Shown here piece by piece: positions 1 through 7,585 of a DNA stretch of 15,190 bases. The DNA comes from Myxococcales bacterium (GTDB taxonomy: Bacteria; Desulfobacterota_B; Binatia; UBA1149; SPBQ01). The stretch's first letter is position 1. The number at the start of each line of letters is the position of its first letter. The DNA is taken from contig SPBQ01000010.1 of the NCBI GenBank assembly GCA_004525875.1, forward strand, positions 1 to 15,190, written 5' to 3'. Under the pieces are notes generated by a model. It made no database searches. It saw only the letters and a list, made by a program, of their open reading frames with translations, and was not told the origin of the DNA. A program made the position numbers and the translations under genes.

Positions 1-451
1 CAGCGGAGACGCGGCCGCCGGCAGCCTCGACCGCGTCGATGGCCAGGATCGTCGACTCGCCGGTGGTGACGACGTCCTCGACCAGACCGATCGTGGCTCG
101 GGCGTCGAACCGACCATCGATTTTCCTCGACGTTCCATGACCCTTCACGTCCTTGCGAACGAAGAATCCCGAGGCCGAATCGTCGCCGCGTGCGGCGGCC
201 GCGGCGAGAACGGCCGAGACCAGGGGAACGGCTCCCACCGCCATGCCTCCGACCGAGTCGATACCGATGCGGCGAAGGCGATCCCAGAGAAGCTCTCCGG
301 TCAGCCGCGTGCCGGCCGGCGTCATGATCGTCTGCTTCACGTCGACGTAGAAGTTGCTCTTCTGCCCCGATGCGAGGACGAACTCCCCCTCCCTGTAGGA
401 GAGCCGGGCGAGGAGTTCGGCGAGCTTCAACGTGTTGTGGCTCTCGTTCAT
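1..451 (-). CDS. pyrE: Orotate phosphoribosyltransferase, C-terminus cut by the window edge
   Basis: This enzyme of de novo pyrimidine synthesis joins orotate and PRPP to give orotidine 5'-phosphate in the cytoplasm. The first 150 residues are visible (MNESHNTLKL...). They show the PyrE N-terminal block FVLASGQKSNFYVDVKQT (residues 24-41), the catalytic-loop block FVRKDVKGHGT (97-107) with R99, K100, K103 and H105, and the PRPP-binding motif VEDVVTTGES (124-133). Bacterial PyrE is usually about 180-215 residues, so 30-65 residues lie beyond position 1. The ATG at 451-449 overlaps the TGA of the upstream hydrolase (ATGA at 448-451), which implies translational coupling. Sharing an mRNA with an acyl-CoA dehydrogenase and a hydrolase is odd for a pyrimidine gene. 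The family assignment is secure. Confidence 0.95.
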   Translation of the reverse strand, partial: MNESHNTLKLAELLARLSYREGEFVLASGQKSNFYVDVKQTIMTPAGTRLTGELLWDRLRRIGIDSVGGMAVGAVPLVSAVLAAAAARGDDSASGFFVRKDVKGHGTSRKIDGRFDARATIGLVEDVVTTGESTILAIDAVEAAGGRVSA

Positions 452-1344
452 CGGTCGATTCCAAGAAATGGCTCGAGCTCGCTCATGAACGCGTCGAAAC
501 GGTCGTGGTGAACCCAGTGGCCGGCGCCGGCGACCTCAACGTAACGGTAGTCGCGAAAGTGCGCGGCCCGGCCGTCCTCGACTGGGTCCGAGGCCCAGCT
601 CTCACTGCCGCGAAACAGCAGGACCTGTCCCGTGATACGCGACCAGAGCCTCTCGATGCCCTCGCGGTCGTAGCGGGTCGGCGGCCAACCACGCACGGAG
701 TTGTCGAACTTCCAGGCGTAAGCGCCGTCCTCCATGCGCATGCTGCCGTGAATCGTCAGGTGTCGCGCCATCGCCTCGGACAGGTGAGGGTTGGCGTCGC
801 GCATCCTCGCCTCGGCCTCGGCCAGGGAGGCATAGCGGTGCGGGTGCCGTGCGGCGAAGTCCTGCATCGTGGTGATCCACTCCGACATGCGCTCTTCGAT
901 CGGCTTGTCGATTAGCATCTGGGGCGGAGGTCCGAGGCCTTCGATGGCCGCAACGCGCACGACCGCTTCCGGAGTGATGCCCGCGTAGTGCAGGACAATG
1001 GCACCGCCGAGGGAGTGACCGACGAGCGTGACGGGGACCCCGCCGAGATGGCGAAGTAGCTGCGCGAGATCCAGGATGTAATCGAGAATCGAGTAGTGGC
1101 TACCGACGGCCCACGCCGAGTCGCCGTGGCCGCGCAGGTCGGGCGCAACGACGTGGTAGTGCGCGCGCAACCGCTGCGCCACGAAGTCCCAGCTGCGAGC
1201 GTGATCGCGCCCGCCGTGGAGCAGCACGAGCAGGGGTTTGTCTGCGTTGCCGTAGTCGACGTAATGCAGGCGCAGCCGCTGCGAGAAGAAGCTGTGAGAG
1301 GTCGGGCCGCTGCCCGCAACCGGTGAGGGGTCGCTGACGGGCAC
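448..1344 (-). CDS. Alpha/beta-fold hydrolase
   Basis: A 298-residue alpha/beta hydrolase, close to the usual 270-300. The nucleophile elbow is GHSLGG with S111; the oxyanion segment is LLHGGRDHARSWD (41-53), and the catalytic histidine is probably H276 in GAGHWVHH. The acid is less certain: E248 or D253 in the GSESWASD segment after strand 6. A PDLRGHGDS motif (68-76) is typical of the epoxide hydrolase/esterase/C-C hydrolase branch. There is no signal peptide, so it should be cytoplasmic. The start is a GTG at 1344, three bases after the dehydrogenase stop, and no ATG fits nearby; the stop overlaps the pyrE start. The substrate cannot be read from sequence. An ester, thioester or ring-cleavage product of the neighbouring acyl-CoA pathway is an inference. 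Confidence 0.9.
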   Translation of the reverse strand: MPVSDPSPVAGSGPTSHSFFSQRLRLHYVDYGNADKPLLVLLHGGRDHARSWDFVAQRLRAHYHVVAPDLRGHGDSAWAVGSHYSILDYILDLAQLLRHLGGVPVTLVGHSLGGAIVLHYAGITPEAVVRVAAIEGLGPPPQMLIDKPIEERMSEWITTMQDFAARHPHRYASLAEAEARMRDANPHLSEAMARHLTIHGSMRMEDGAYAWKFDNSVRGWPPTRYDREGIERLWSRITGQVLLFRGSESWASDPVEDGRAAHFRDYRYVEVAGAGHWVHHDRFDAFMSELEPFLGIDR

Positions 1345-1347
1345 CGC

Positions 1348-2490
1348 TCAGGTGCGCAGCAGGTGGCGCGCGATCACCATGCGCTGGATCTGCGATGTGC
1401 CCTCGTAGACCTGTACCAGCTTCGCGTCCCGCATCAGCTTCTCCACCGGGTACTCCTTCATGTACCCGTACCCGCCAAAGATCTGCACGGCATTGACCGC
1501 GATCTCCATTGCACGGTCGGCGCCGAACGCCTTGGCGTAGCTGGAGAAGATCGAGGCGCCGGCACCGTGGTCGATTTCCCACGCGGCCCTGTATGCCAGC
1601 AGCCGCATGGCCTCGAGGTCGATCGCCATGTCGGCGAGCATGAACTGAACGGCCTGGAAGTTTGCGATCGGCTGACCGAACTGCTTGCGCTCGAGCGCGT
1701 AGCTCTTGCACTCGTCGAGGGCGCGCTGGCTGATGCCCATGCTGCAGGCGACGATCTGAGGTCGCGTCCGATCGAACGTGCGCATGGCGATCTTGAAGCC
1801 TTCACCCTCCTTGCCGACCAGCGACGTACGCGGGATTTGGCAATCCTCGAGGACGATCTCGGCGGTGTCCGAGGCGCGTTGCCCGAGCTTGCCGCGCATC
1901 TTGATGGCGGTGAGGCCGGGCGCGTCGGCGTCGACGACGAAGCACGAGATACCGCGATGGCCCTGCGATTTGTCGCTCGTGGCGAAGACGATCATCCAGT
2001 CCGCGATCGAGCCGTTGCTGATGAAGATCTTCGACCCGTTGAGCACGTAGGAGTCTCCATCCTCGCGGTAGGTCGTCGAGATGCTCGCGGCATCGGAGCC
2101 GGAGCCGGGCTCAGTGAGCGCGTACGCGGCGAACTTTCCACCCTCGACGAGTCGGCCGAAGTACTCACGCTTCTGCTCGTTGTTGCCGGCGAGGATCAGG
2201 GGCGTCGATGCCAGATCGTTCACCGCGCAGATGGTCCCGACTCCGGAGCATCCGTAGTTGATCTCTTCCAGGATAAGGATCGTGTCGAGGACGCCGAGCC
2301 CCAGGCCGCCGTACTCTGCCGGTACCTCGAAGTTGAGGAGTCCTACTTCCCAGGCCTTGCGCATGAGCTCGGCGGGGAACTCCTCCGCCTCGTCGAACTT
2401 GGCGGCCACGGGAATGATCTCGTTGCGGGCGAACTCTCGGGCGGTGTTCTTGAGCTGCTTCTGCTCTTCGGTCAGCGAGAATCCGAGCAT
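1348..2490 (-). CDS. Acyl-CoA dehydrogenase, MCAD/SCAD type
   Basis: A 380-residue FAD enzyme that oxidises an acyl-CoA to the 2-enoyl-CoA and passes electrons to ETF. It has the full ACAD layout: N-terminal helices (FSLTEEQKQLKNTAREFAR), the FAD/substrate loop ALTEPGSGSDAAS, the middle beta domain with KIFISNG, and the C-terminal bundle with FDRTRPQIVA and YALERKQFGQPI. The catalytic glutamate is at the classical place, E363 in YEGTSQIQR, as in mammalian MCAD. The reading frame is open back to 2637, but the ATG at 2490 is chosen because an AGGA Shine-Dalgarno (2497-2500) sits six bases before it and homology begins at MLGFSLTEEQ. The extra 49 residues look non-coding. It heads a minus-strand operon with the hydrolase and pyrE. 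A nine-G tract lies just upstream of the ribosome-binding site. Confidence 0.95.
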   Translation of the reverse strand: MLGFSLTEEQKQLKNTAREFARNEIIPVAAKFDEAEEFPAELMRKAWEVGLLNFEVPAEYGGLGLGVLDTILILEEINYGCSGVGTICAVNDLASTPLILAGNNEQKREYFGRLVEGGKFAAYALTEPGSGSDAASISTTYREDGDSYVLNGSKIFISNGSIADWMIVFATSDKSQGHRGISCFVVDADAPGLTAIKMRGKLGQRASDTAEIVLEDCQIPRTSLVGKEGEGFKIAMRTFDRTRPQIVACSMGISQRALDECKSYALERKQFGQPIANFQAVQFMLADMAIDLEAMRLLAYRAAWEIDHGAGASIFSSYAKAFGADRAMEIAVNAVQIFGGYGYMKEYPVEKLMRDAKLVQVYEGTSQIQRMVIARHLLRT

Positions 2491-2502
2491 GGGTAATCCT
2501 GG

Positions 2503-2511
2503 CCCCCCCCC
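2503..2511. repeat. Nine-base C/G homopolymer in the dehydrogenase leader
   Basis: Nine consecutive C on the plus strand, read as nine G in the 5' leader of the minus-strand acyl-CoA dehydrogenase, 13 bases before its ATG and directly before the AGGA ribosome-binding site. Tracts like this can slip in replication, and they are also frequent sequencing errors. It is not in coding sequence if the 2490 start is right. Confidence 0.8.
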
Positions 2512-2604
2512 TTCAGTGGCGCTGAAAACGCGACATGTAAGCCGAAAAGGCGCGCGCAGTCTATCTAACCAGAATACGGGCGACGGCCCGGAGGAAAAGT
2601 TGAT

Positions 2605-2633
2605 GTGACAAGCTGGAGGAGCACGTGTATAGA
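2605..2633 (+). promoter_or_regulatory. Sigma70-like promoter of the DUF1329 gene
   Basis: The -35 box GTGACA (2605-2610, five of six matches to TTGACA) and the -10 box TATAGA (2628-2633, four of six matches to TATAAT) are separated by exactly 17 bases. Transcription would start near 2640, giving a leader of about 80 bases before the ATG at 2720. The -10 box overlaps the operator palindrome at 2630-2643, the standard arrangement for repression. It is predicted by eye only. Confidence 0.55.
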
Positions 2634-2643
2634 ACACGTTCTA
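2630..2643. promoter_or_regulatory. KstR-like TetR-family operator palindrome
   Basis: TAGAACACGTTCTA is a perfect inverted repeat (TAGAAC, two-base centre, GTTCTA). It fits TnnAACnnGTTnnA, the binding pattern described for KstR, the TetR-family repressor of steroid catabolism genes in actinobacteria. It sits in the divergent region between the acyl-CoA dehydrogenase and DUF1329 genes and covers the -10 box of the latter. The palindrome and its fit are seen directly; binding by a KstR-like repressor is inference. No TetR gene lies in the window. Confidence 0.65.
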
Positions 2644-2719
2644 GGCGTTCTGAGCAGGCACTCTGGTCGACCGGCGGCGTCGACGGATATCTGCCGGCGC
2701 TGTTGCCACGGAGGAATCG

Positions 2720-4033
2720 ATGGACCGCTGCAAAGCCTTGTCGGGCTCGCCCGTCGCGCTCGTTCTGCTCATCACACTCACGCTGACGGTTTGTGGGCGC
2801 CTGGCCCACGCGCAGGTCGAGCCCGGCGAGAAGATCACGCGTGAGAACGTCGAGAAGATCAAGGACCTGGTCTCGCCCGGCATCTACTGGGCCGTCGAGA
2901 ACGGCATGGACATGGACGTCACGGCCTACAAGAAGATCCTTGTTCCGAAGATCTACGCGGCGGCGACCGAGAAGTACGGCGGCCAGACGACGCTCAACGA
3001 GGACAACTCGGTCGAGAACTGGGTCGCGGGAAAGCCGTTCCCCACGATCGACGAGAACGACCCGCACGCGGCCGCAAAGCTGATGCACAACTTCGAGAAG
3101 GGACAGTACTGGACGGACGATCTCAACGTGCACCTTCCCGACGCCGACACGGGCAACTTCTACGTCGACGCGAATGGTAACCGTCGATACAACGTCGAGA
3201 AGCACTTCATCGCCGACTGGTCGAGAAACCTGGCGTTTCAGGGCCGCCTCCGGCACGAGCCGATCCACTCGTTCGAGGACAACCGAGACGAGACGTTCCG
3301 CAAACAGGGCTTCTACCCGCTCATTGAGCCGTTCGATCTCAAGAGCGTCGGAATCATCAGCTATCGCTATCTATCGGCGAGCAGGCAGGACTATACGTGG
3401 CTCTACGTGCCGGTCATTCGACGCGTCCGGCGCATGTCGAGCGCGCAGCGCTCGGACGCCCTGTTCGGCCAGGACATCGATCTCGACAGCTTCGGGGGCT
3501 ACGCGGGTCAGATCCCATGGTTCGAGTGGAAGCTGATCGGCGCCAAGCCGATGCTCGCGTCGTTTCATGGTCAGAACCTGCCGCCGAAGATCTGCGAACG
3601 TGACGGCGGCATGACGTACTGCGAGGCGTGGGAGGTACGGCCGAAGGTCTATGTCGTCGAAGGCAAACCGAAGGTGCCGAACTACGCGTACTCCAAGCGC
3701 GTGATCTATATCGACAGCGAGACAAACTACATTCCCTACTCGGATCTCTACGATTCCAACGGCGAGCTCTGGAAGGTGGTCATCCAGAGCATTCGGACCT
3801 CGAAGAAGCCCAATCCCAATGCCGATCTGGAGTACGAGGAGGAGCGCATGTTCATCTACGCGTTCAGCGTCCTCGATATGCAGCTTCTGCACGGCACGCG
3901 AGCTGCGATTCCCGGGATGCAGTTCCCCGAAGAACCGGCCTGGTACGTCGACATCGGCTTCGACCACGAGTACTCGGTCGACGAGAAGTGGTGGACGATC
4001 GCCGGACTCCTCTCCGGCGGACATGCGAAGTAA
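2720..4033 (+). CDS. Exported DUF1329 family protein
   Basis: A 437-residue protein with a clear signal peptide: a basic start (MDRCK), a hydrophobic core (VALVLLITLTLTV, residues 12-24) and a type I site AHA|Q after residue 31. C25 is not in a good lipobox, so a periplasmic soluble product is more likely than a lipoprotein. The mature part matches the DUF1329 family (LolB/outer-membrane-lipoprotein-sorting-like fold), with aromatic strands such as SYRYLSASRQDYTWLYVPVIRRVRR and the segment WFEWKLIGAKPML. The length is typical. A strong GGAGGA site (2710-2715) precedes the ATG. DUF1329 genes often lie among steroid, terpenoid or other hydrophobic-substrate catabolism genes, sometimes beside DUF1302 porin-like genes; none is adjacent here. 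A role in outer-membrane passage of a hydrophobic substrate is inference, as no biochemical function is established for the family. The KstR-like operator suggests repression without substrate. Confidence 0.9.
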   Translation: MDRCKALSGSPVALVLLITLTLTVCGRLAHAQVEPGEKITRENVEKIKDLVSPGIYWAVENGMDMDVTAYKKILVPKIYAAATEKYGGQTTLNEDNSVENWVAGKPFPTIDENDPHAAAKLMHNFEKGQYWTDDLNVHLPDADTGNFYVDANGNRRYNVEKHFIADWSRNLAFQGRLRHEPIHSFEDNRDETFRKQGFYPLIEPFDLKSVGIISYRYLSASRQDYTWLYVPVIRRVRRMSSAQRSDALFGQDIDLDSFGGYAGQIPWFEWKLIGAKPMLASFHGQNLPPKICERDGGMTYCEAWEVRPKVYVVEGKPKVPNYAYSKRVIYIDSETNYIPYSDLYDSNGELWKVVIQSIRTSKKPNPNADLEYEEERMFIYAFSVLDMQLLHGTRAAIPGMQFPEEPAWYVDIGFDHEYSVDEKWWTIAGLLSGGHAK

Positions 4034-4058
4034 GAGAGCGTAAGGAGCGAGGGAGTCC

Positions 4059-5318
4059 TCAGCCCGTGTGCGCGTTCGGGGTCGGGCGCGGCTCGAGGCG
4101 TACACGCGCGACGCGCCGCCCCTGCATCTCGACGACCCGGCCGTTGTAGTCAGCCAGATCGAAGCGGTCGCCGACACGCGCGATCTTGCCCAGGGCGCTC
4201 GTCACGTAGCCGCCGACCGTGTCCGCGTGGCCGTTCTCCACACTCACACCGAGCTCTCTGCAGAGGTCGTCGATCAGCAGCATTCCGTCGATGACCACTG
4301 CGTCGTCCGAGTGGATGACCTTGGCGGGTTCGTCCTCATCGAACTCGTCGCGGATCTCGCCGACGAGTTCCTCGAGCACATCCTCCATCGTGACGAGGCC
4401 CGTCGGGACGCCGTACTCGTCGACGACCATCGCCATGTGCGCGCGCCTACGCTGGAAGAGATTCTGAAGCTCGTCGATGGATTGCGACTCCGGAACGAAC
4501 AGCATGTCGTGGTCCATGAGACGCAGGTTCTCCGAGGTCGTTAGCGTGCCCGAGCGCTGGAACATGTCCTTGATGTGGATCATGCCGACCGTGCTGTCGA
4601 GCCCTCTCTCGCACAGCGGATAACGGGTATGGCCGGTCTCCATGACGATCGCGATGTTTTCGTCGAGAGGCCGTTCGAGCGACAGGAAGTCGATCTGATC
4701 GCGAGGGGTCATGACCTGGCTGGCCGTGTGCTCCGCGAAATCGAAGACGTTCTCGAGCATCTCGCGGCGACCGATCGACAGACGGCCGAGCGTGGTCAGC
4801 TCCGACAGGAAGATTCGCAACTCCTCCGGGTCCATCGACTCGTGTCCGGTCTCGGTAGGCTCGACGCCCGCCATGCGCAGGATGAGCTCGGCCGCGCGGT
4901 TCATGGTAATCAGGACCGGCCGTGTCATGCGGGCGAAGCCATAGACCAGCGGGGCCGTGAACAGCGCGACCTGCTCGGTGCGGCGCAGGCCCAAGAACTT
5001 CGGTGCCAGCTCGCCGACGACCACGAGCGAGGAGAGGATGTGATCAACAGGAATGCGACCGCCACGGCTAGCGTGTGGATCAGCGCGACGTTCGTCACGC
5101 CGACGGTCGCGAGAACGCTCGCAATCAATCGAGCGATGGTCGGTTCACCCAGCCAGCCGATCGCGACTCCGATGGACGTGATTGCGAGCTGGATTGCGGA
5201 GAGGTGAGCGTTGAGGTCGCTGACGACGCGCTGGAGGAGCGAACTCGGCAGCCACGAAGCAGGCGTTAACGGCGATCAGGAGGCAGACGAGCGCCGCGGC
5301 AAAGCCGTCGGCCGTCAT
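4059..5318 (-). pseudogene. Broken CNNM/CorC hemolysin-like gene (DUF21-CBS-CBS-CorC_HlyC)
   Basis: The intact family are inner-membrane proteins with a DUF21 transmembrane domain, two CBS domains and a C-terminal CorC_HlyC domain, linked to Mg2+/Co2+ handling. Here the coding is split over three frames. Segment A (5318-5241) starts at an ATG after GAAGGA and encodes MTADGFAAALVCLLIAVNAC...FVAAEF. Segment B (5239-5039) continues with LLQRVVSDLNAHLSAIQLAIT...GWLGEP...AFLLIT. Segment C (5036-4059) gives LSSLVVVGELAPK, CBS1 (VMTPRDQIDFLSL), CBS2 (AHMAMVVDEYGVPTGLVTME) and the CorC domain to the stop. Between A and B about 20 residues normally present (the xxRRxRLxxLxxxG region) are missing along with the frame. 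Between B and C one inserted base at about 5038 would restore frame. Read alone, segment C is an open frame from a GTG at 5024 but lacks most of DUF21. Either true decay or assembly error; the missing block favours decay. It converges on the DUF1329 gene with 25 bases between stops. Confidence 0.8.
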
Positions 5319-5398
5319 CGGGGGTCCTTCGGGGTGATGTTCTCGCGGTGCCGGGTCGGCGACGGAGGGTCGTCAGGGTCGTTCATCGAACACTTCAT
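5315..5398 (-). other. Possible 27-codon leader ORF before the CorC-like pseudogene
   Basis: An ATG at 5398-5396 opens a short frame (MKCSMNDPDDPPSPTRHREN... to ITPKDPR) whose TGA overlaps the pseudogene ATG as ATGA (5315-5318). The overlap is the kind seen in coupled genes. The composition (P, D, R, N rich) shows no domain and the frame could be chance. It was too short to support by anything except position. Confidence 0.2.
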
Positions 5399-5631
5399 TT
5401 TTACCCACGTTGGGGTCGCGCATGCAAGCCTCTCCGCGGCTCCCTGGGACGCTCCCCGAGGCGGGCGCGACTGCTCGCGCGCGTCCGGTGGGCCCGGTAA
5501 CGCGCGACGCGCAACGGTCTCGTTACGCGCTGGGCGCGTGTCCGACCCCGGGGTATTCGGGGGATCGCGCCGCGCGCGCGTGCTGGTATAACTTTCAACG
5601 CGCGCGTCACGGTGCGCTGCATTCCGAGATC
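5319..5631. other. Divergent intergenic region, CG-rich, without a confident gene
   Basis: This stretch separates the CorC-like pseudogene from the YejM-like gene. It holds the possible leader ORF at 5315-5398 and a very CpG-rich part from about 5480. Inside that part are an inverted GTAACG/CGTTAC pair, and a promoter with flanking CGCGCG blocks near 5573-5607. The plus-strand frame stays open through it back to 5410, but the residues it would encode (RLPGTLPEAGATARARP...) are low-complexity, precede the first membrane helix and resemble no family. Confidence 0.6.
5573..5607 (+). promoter_or_regulatory. Extended -10 promoter flanked by CG-rich inverted repeats
   Basis: TGGTATAAC at 5584-5592 is an extended -10 element (TGn followed by TATAAC, five of six matches to TATAAT), with transcription expected near 5599, about 33 bases before the ATG at 5632. 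No good -35 box is seen, as is usual for extended -10 promoters. It is framed by CGCGCGCGT (5573-5581) and ACGCGCGCG (5598-5606), which are inverted repeats. The right block extends to a perfect 10-bp palindrome ACGCGCGCGT (5598-5607) at the predicted start point, a possible operator. Confidence 0.45.
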
Positions 5632-7515
5632 ATGTCAGCAGAGCACTACGTGTCGGCGCGCGCCGCCGGCCTGTTCGTCGTTGCCAACGCGGTGGTAGCC
5701 TTCTCGATCGGTCTCGCCTTCGTGGACGCGTCGCTCCTGCGGACCGACACGACCGGTCGCCTTTTCCTGATCGCTGCCACGTTGGGGCAGACCGGAACGC
5801 TCTGCCTCCTGTGCGGCTTGCCTCTGCTTGCGATGTCGAGAACTCGTCGCGCTGCGCTGTGGATCGGAGTGCTGGGGCCGGCGCTCTTCACGGCGCTTCC
5901 GGTATTCCTGTACGTCGATCTCATCGTTTACGAGATGTTCCGTTTCCACATCAACGGGCTCGCTGTCAATCTGATGACGACTCCAGGCGGCTTCCAGGCG
6001 CTGCGGCTTTCGCAAAGCGATGCCGTCGTTTTTGCGATGACGTGCATGGCGGGACTCGCGGCGCAGTCGGTCCTGTTTGCTTTGCTGCATCGGCGCTCGG
6101 CGAGTGTGGGTGCACGCGCGGCACGCAAGCCGTGGCTTGCGCTGACCGCTGTCGTCTTGACTGCGCTGGTCTGGGAACGAGCCGCTTACGGCGTTGCTGA
6201 TTTGCGAGGCGACACGAGGCTCACGCATCTCGCGAGGCCGGTACCACTGTACCTTCCGATCACGTTCAAGCGGGTCGCCGCGCGCTGGTCTGGGAACGAG
6301 CCGGTTCGCGAACGATCACTGCTGGTGAGCAGCACGGGCTTGGGCCTGCGATACCCGCTCGAACCGCTCGAATTCGCGACTCCTGGCGACCTCCCCGATA
6401 TCGTCTGGGTTGTCCTCGACAGCTGGCGCAGCGACGCGTTCAACTCGGAAGTGACGCCGAACATTCACGAGTTCGGACGGAACTCGATCTTGTTCGACCG
6501 CCATATGGCCACGGGAAACGCGACGCGATTCGGGATCTTCGGCATGTTCTACGGGCTTCATGGCGCTTACTGGCACCCGGTGCTCGCGGCGCAGCGCGGG
6601 CCGGTTCTCGTCGATCGCCTGCTCGATCTGGGGTACCGCTTCGAGGTGATCACCCCGAGTCCGCTGACGTTTCCCGAGTTCCGCCGCACCGTCTTCGTCG
6701 ACATCCGTTCCCAGCTCATGGACCAGCTGCCCGGCGAGACGCTGATCGATCGCCACAGGCAGACGGTGGAGACGTTCGAGGCGTTCACCGAGCAGGTCGC
6801 GCGTGAGCGGGCAGAGGGGTCCGACGATCCGTTCTTTTCCTTCATGTTCTTCGATTCGACCCACGCGCCTTACGATTTTCCGGCCGACCATGTACGGTTT
6901 CGGCCATACGCTCGCGAGATCAACTACGCCGGGCGCGATCTTGAGGCGCAACGCGAACCGATCCTCAACAGGTACCGCAACGCCATCAACTGGTTGGATC
7001 TTCTCACGGGGCGCGTCATCGATGCTCTGGAACGCGCCGATCTGCTCGAGGGAACGATCGTTCTCATCACAGGGGACCACGGTGAGGCGTTCGGCGAGCA
7101 CGGGCTCTGGGGTCACAACAGCGCGTTCACCGACGAGCAGATCCACGTCCCCCTCGTCCTGCGCATCCCTGGGCGTGAGCACGCGGTGATAGAGGATGCG
7201 ACTAGCCATCAGGATATTGCCCCGACCTTCATGGAGCTGCTCGGTGTGGCGAACCGCGCCTCTGACTACTCGAACGGACGCTCACTGTTCGATCGGAGCA
7301 GCAAGAGGCGCATTGTCGCTTGCGGCTGGTCGGAATGCGCATGGATCCATGACGATGGTTGTGTCGTTTTCGGAACCTCCGGCGGCAACTCCTTCAGCCT
7401 CGAGGCGCGTGGCCTCGACTATCGCGTCCGTTCCGAGGGGGAGGGGGTCGCGGACGAGTGGCCCGAGGCCCTGGCCGGGCTAGCAAGCGACCTCGGCCGT
7501 TTCTTGACTGACTGA
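5632..7515 (+). CDS. YejM/PbgA-like membrane protein with periplasmic sulfatase-fold domain
   Basis: A 627-residue inner-membrane protein. Five hydrophobic segments (about residues 8-30, 38-60, 66-88, 124-145, 157-175) precede an alkaline-phosphatase/sulfatase-fold domain from about 254, the layout of E. coli YejM (PbgA, 586 residues), which adjusts LPS synthesis, and of LtaS-type enzymes. The best match to YejM is TGNATRFGIFGMFYGLHGAY (294-313), against SGNTTDNGIFGLFYG as I recall it. Metal-site candidates remain: D263 in VWVVLDSWRSD, D482-H483 in GDHGEAFGEHG and H495 in WGHN; DSTHAPY (408-414) is also typical. The position matching the LtaS nucleophile threonine appears to be A297, with T298 next to it, so activity is uncertain. 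The frame is open to 5410, but the ATG at 5632 is chosen because it begins the first helix and follows an extended -10 promoter; its ribosome-binding site is weak. Role in envelope lipid control is inference. Confidence 0.85.
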   Translation: MSAEHYVSARAAGLFVVANAVVAFSIGLAFVDASLLRTDTTGRLFLIAATLGQTGTLCLLCGLPLLAMSRTRRAALWIGVLGPALFTALPVFLYVDLIVYEMFRFHINGLAVNLMTTPGGFQALRLSQSDAVVFAMTCMAGLAAQSVLFALLHRRSASVGARAARKPWLALTAVVLTALVWERAAYGVADLRGDTRLTHLARPVPLYLPITFKRVAARWSGNEPVRERSLLVSSTGLGLRYPLEPLEFATPGDLPDIVWVVLDSWRSDAFNSEVTPNIHEFGRNSILFDRHMATGNATRFGIFGMFYGLHGAYWHPVLAAQRGPVLVDRLLDLGYRFEVITPSPLTFPEFRRTVFVDIRSQLMDQLPGETLIDRHRQTVETFEAFTEQVARERAEGSDDPFFSFMFFDSTHAPYDFPADHVRFRPYAREINYAGRDLEAQREPILNRYRNAINWLDLLTGRVIDALERADLLEGTIVLITGDHGEAFGEHGLWGHNSAFTDEQIHVPLVLRIPGREHAVIEDATSHQDIAPTFMELLGVANRASDYSNGRSLFDRSSKRRIVACGWSECAWIHDDGCVVFGTSGGNSFSLEARGLDYRVRSEGEGVADEWPEALAGLASDLGRFLTD

Positions 7516-7585
7516 AGCCCCCCGAGCTGACGCGAGCGTGGTTGCGAACGGCGTGACGGCGACGTACGAGTTCGCGCCGGGCAAC

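Noticed and set aside
2491..2637. Forty-nine extra N-terminal residues on the first acyl-CoA dehydrogenase
   Set aside because: They would read through the G-tract and control region, match nothing in the family, and a good ribosome-binding site precedes the ATG at 2490.
2630..2643. KstR-like site as proof of an actinobacterial genome
   Set aside because: The DUF1329 and YejM-like proteins indicate an outer membrane, and similar TetR operators are plausible outside actinobacteria.
2561..3268. Minus-strand open frame opposite the DUF1329 start and its promoter
   Set aside because: It crosses the operator and promoter and its Val/Asp/Arg-rich translation is typical of an antisense shadow.
5036..5042. 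Programmed frameshift in the CorC-like gene
   Set aside because: No slippery heptamer or following pseudoknot is seen, the family does not use recoding, and a second break with a missing block exists upstream.
5410..5631. N-terminal extension of the YejM-like protein
   Set aside because: Low-complexity residues encoded by CG-rich intergenic DNA that also carries an extended -10 promoter; the family starts just before the first membrane helix.
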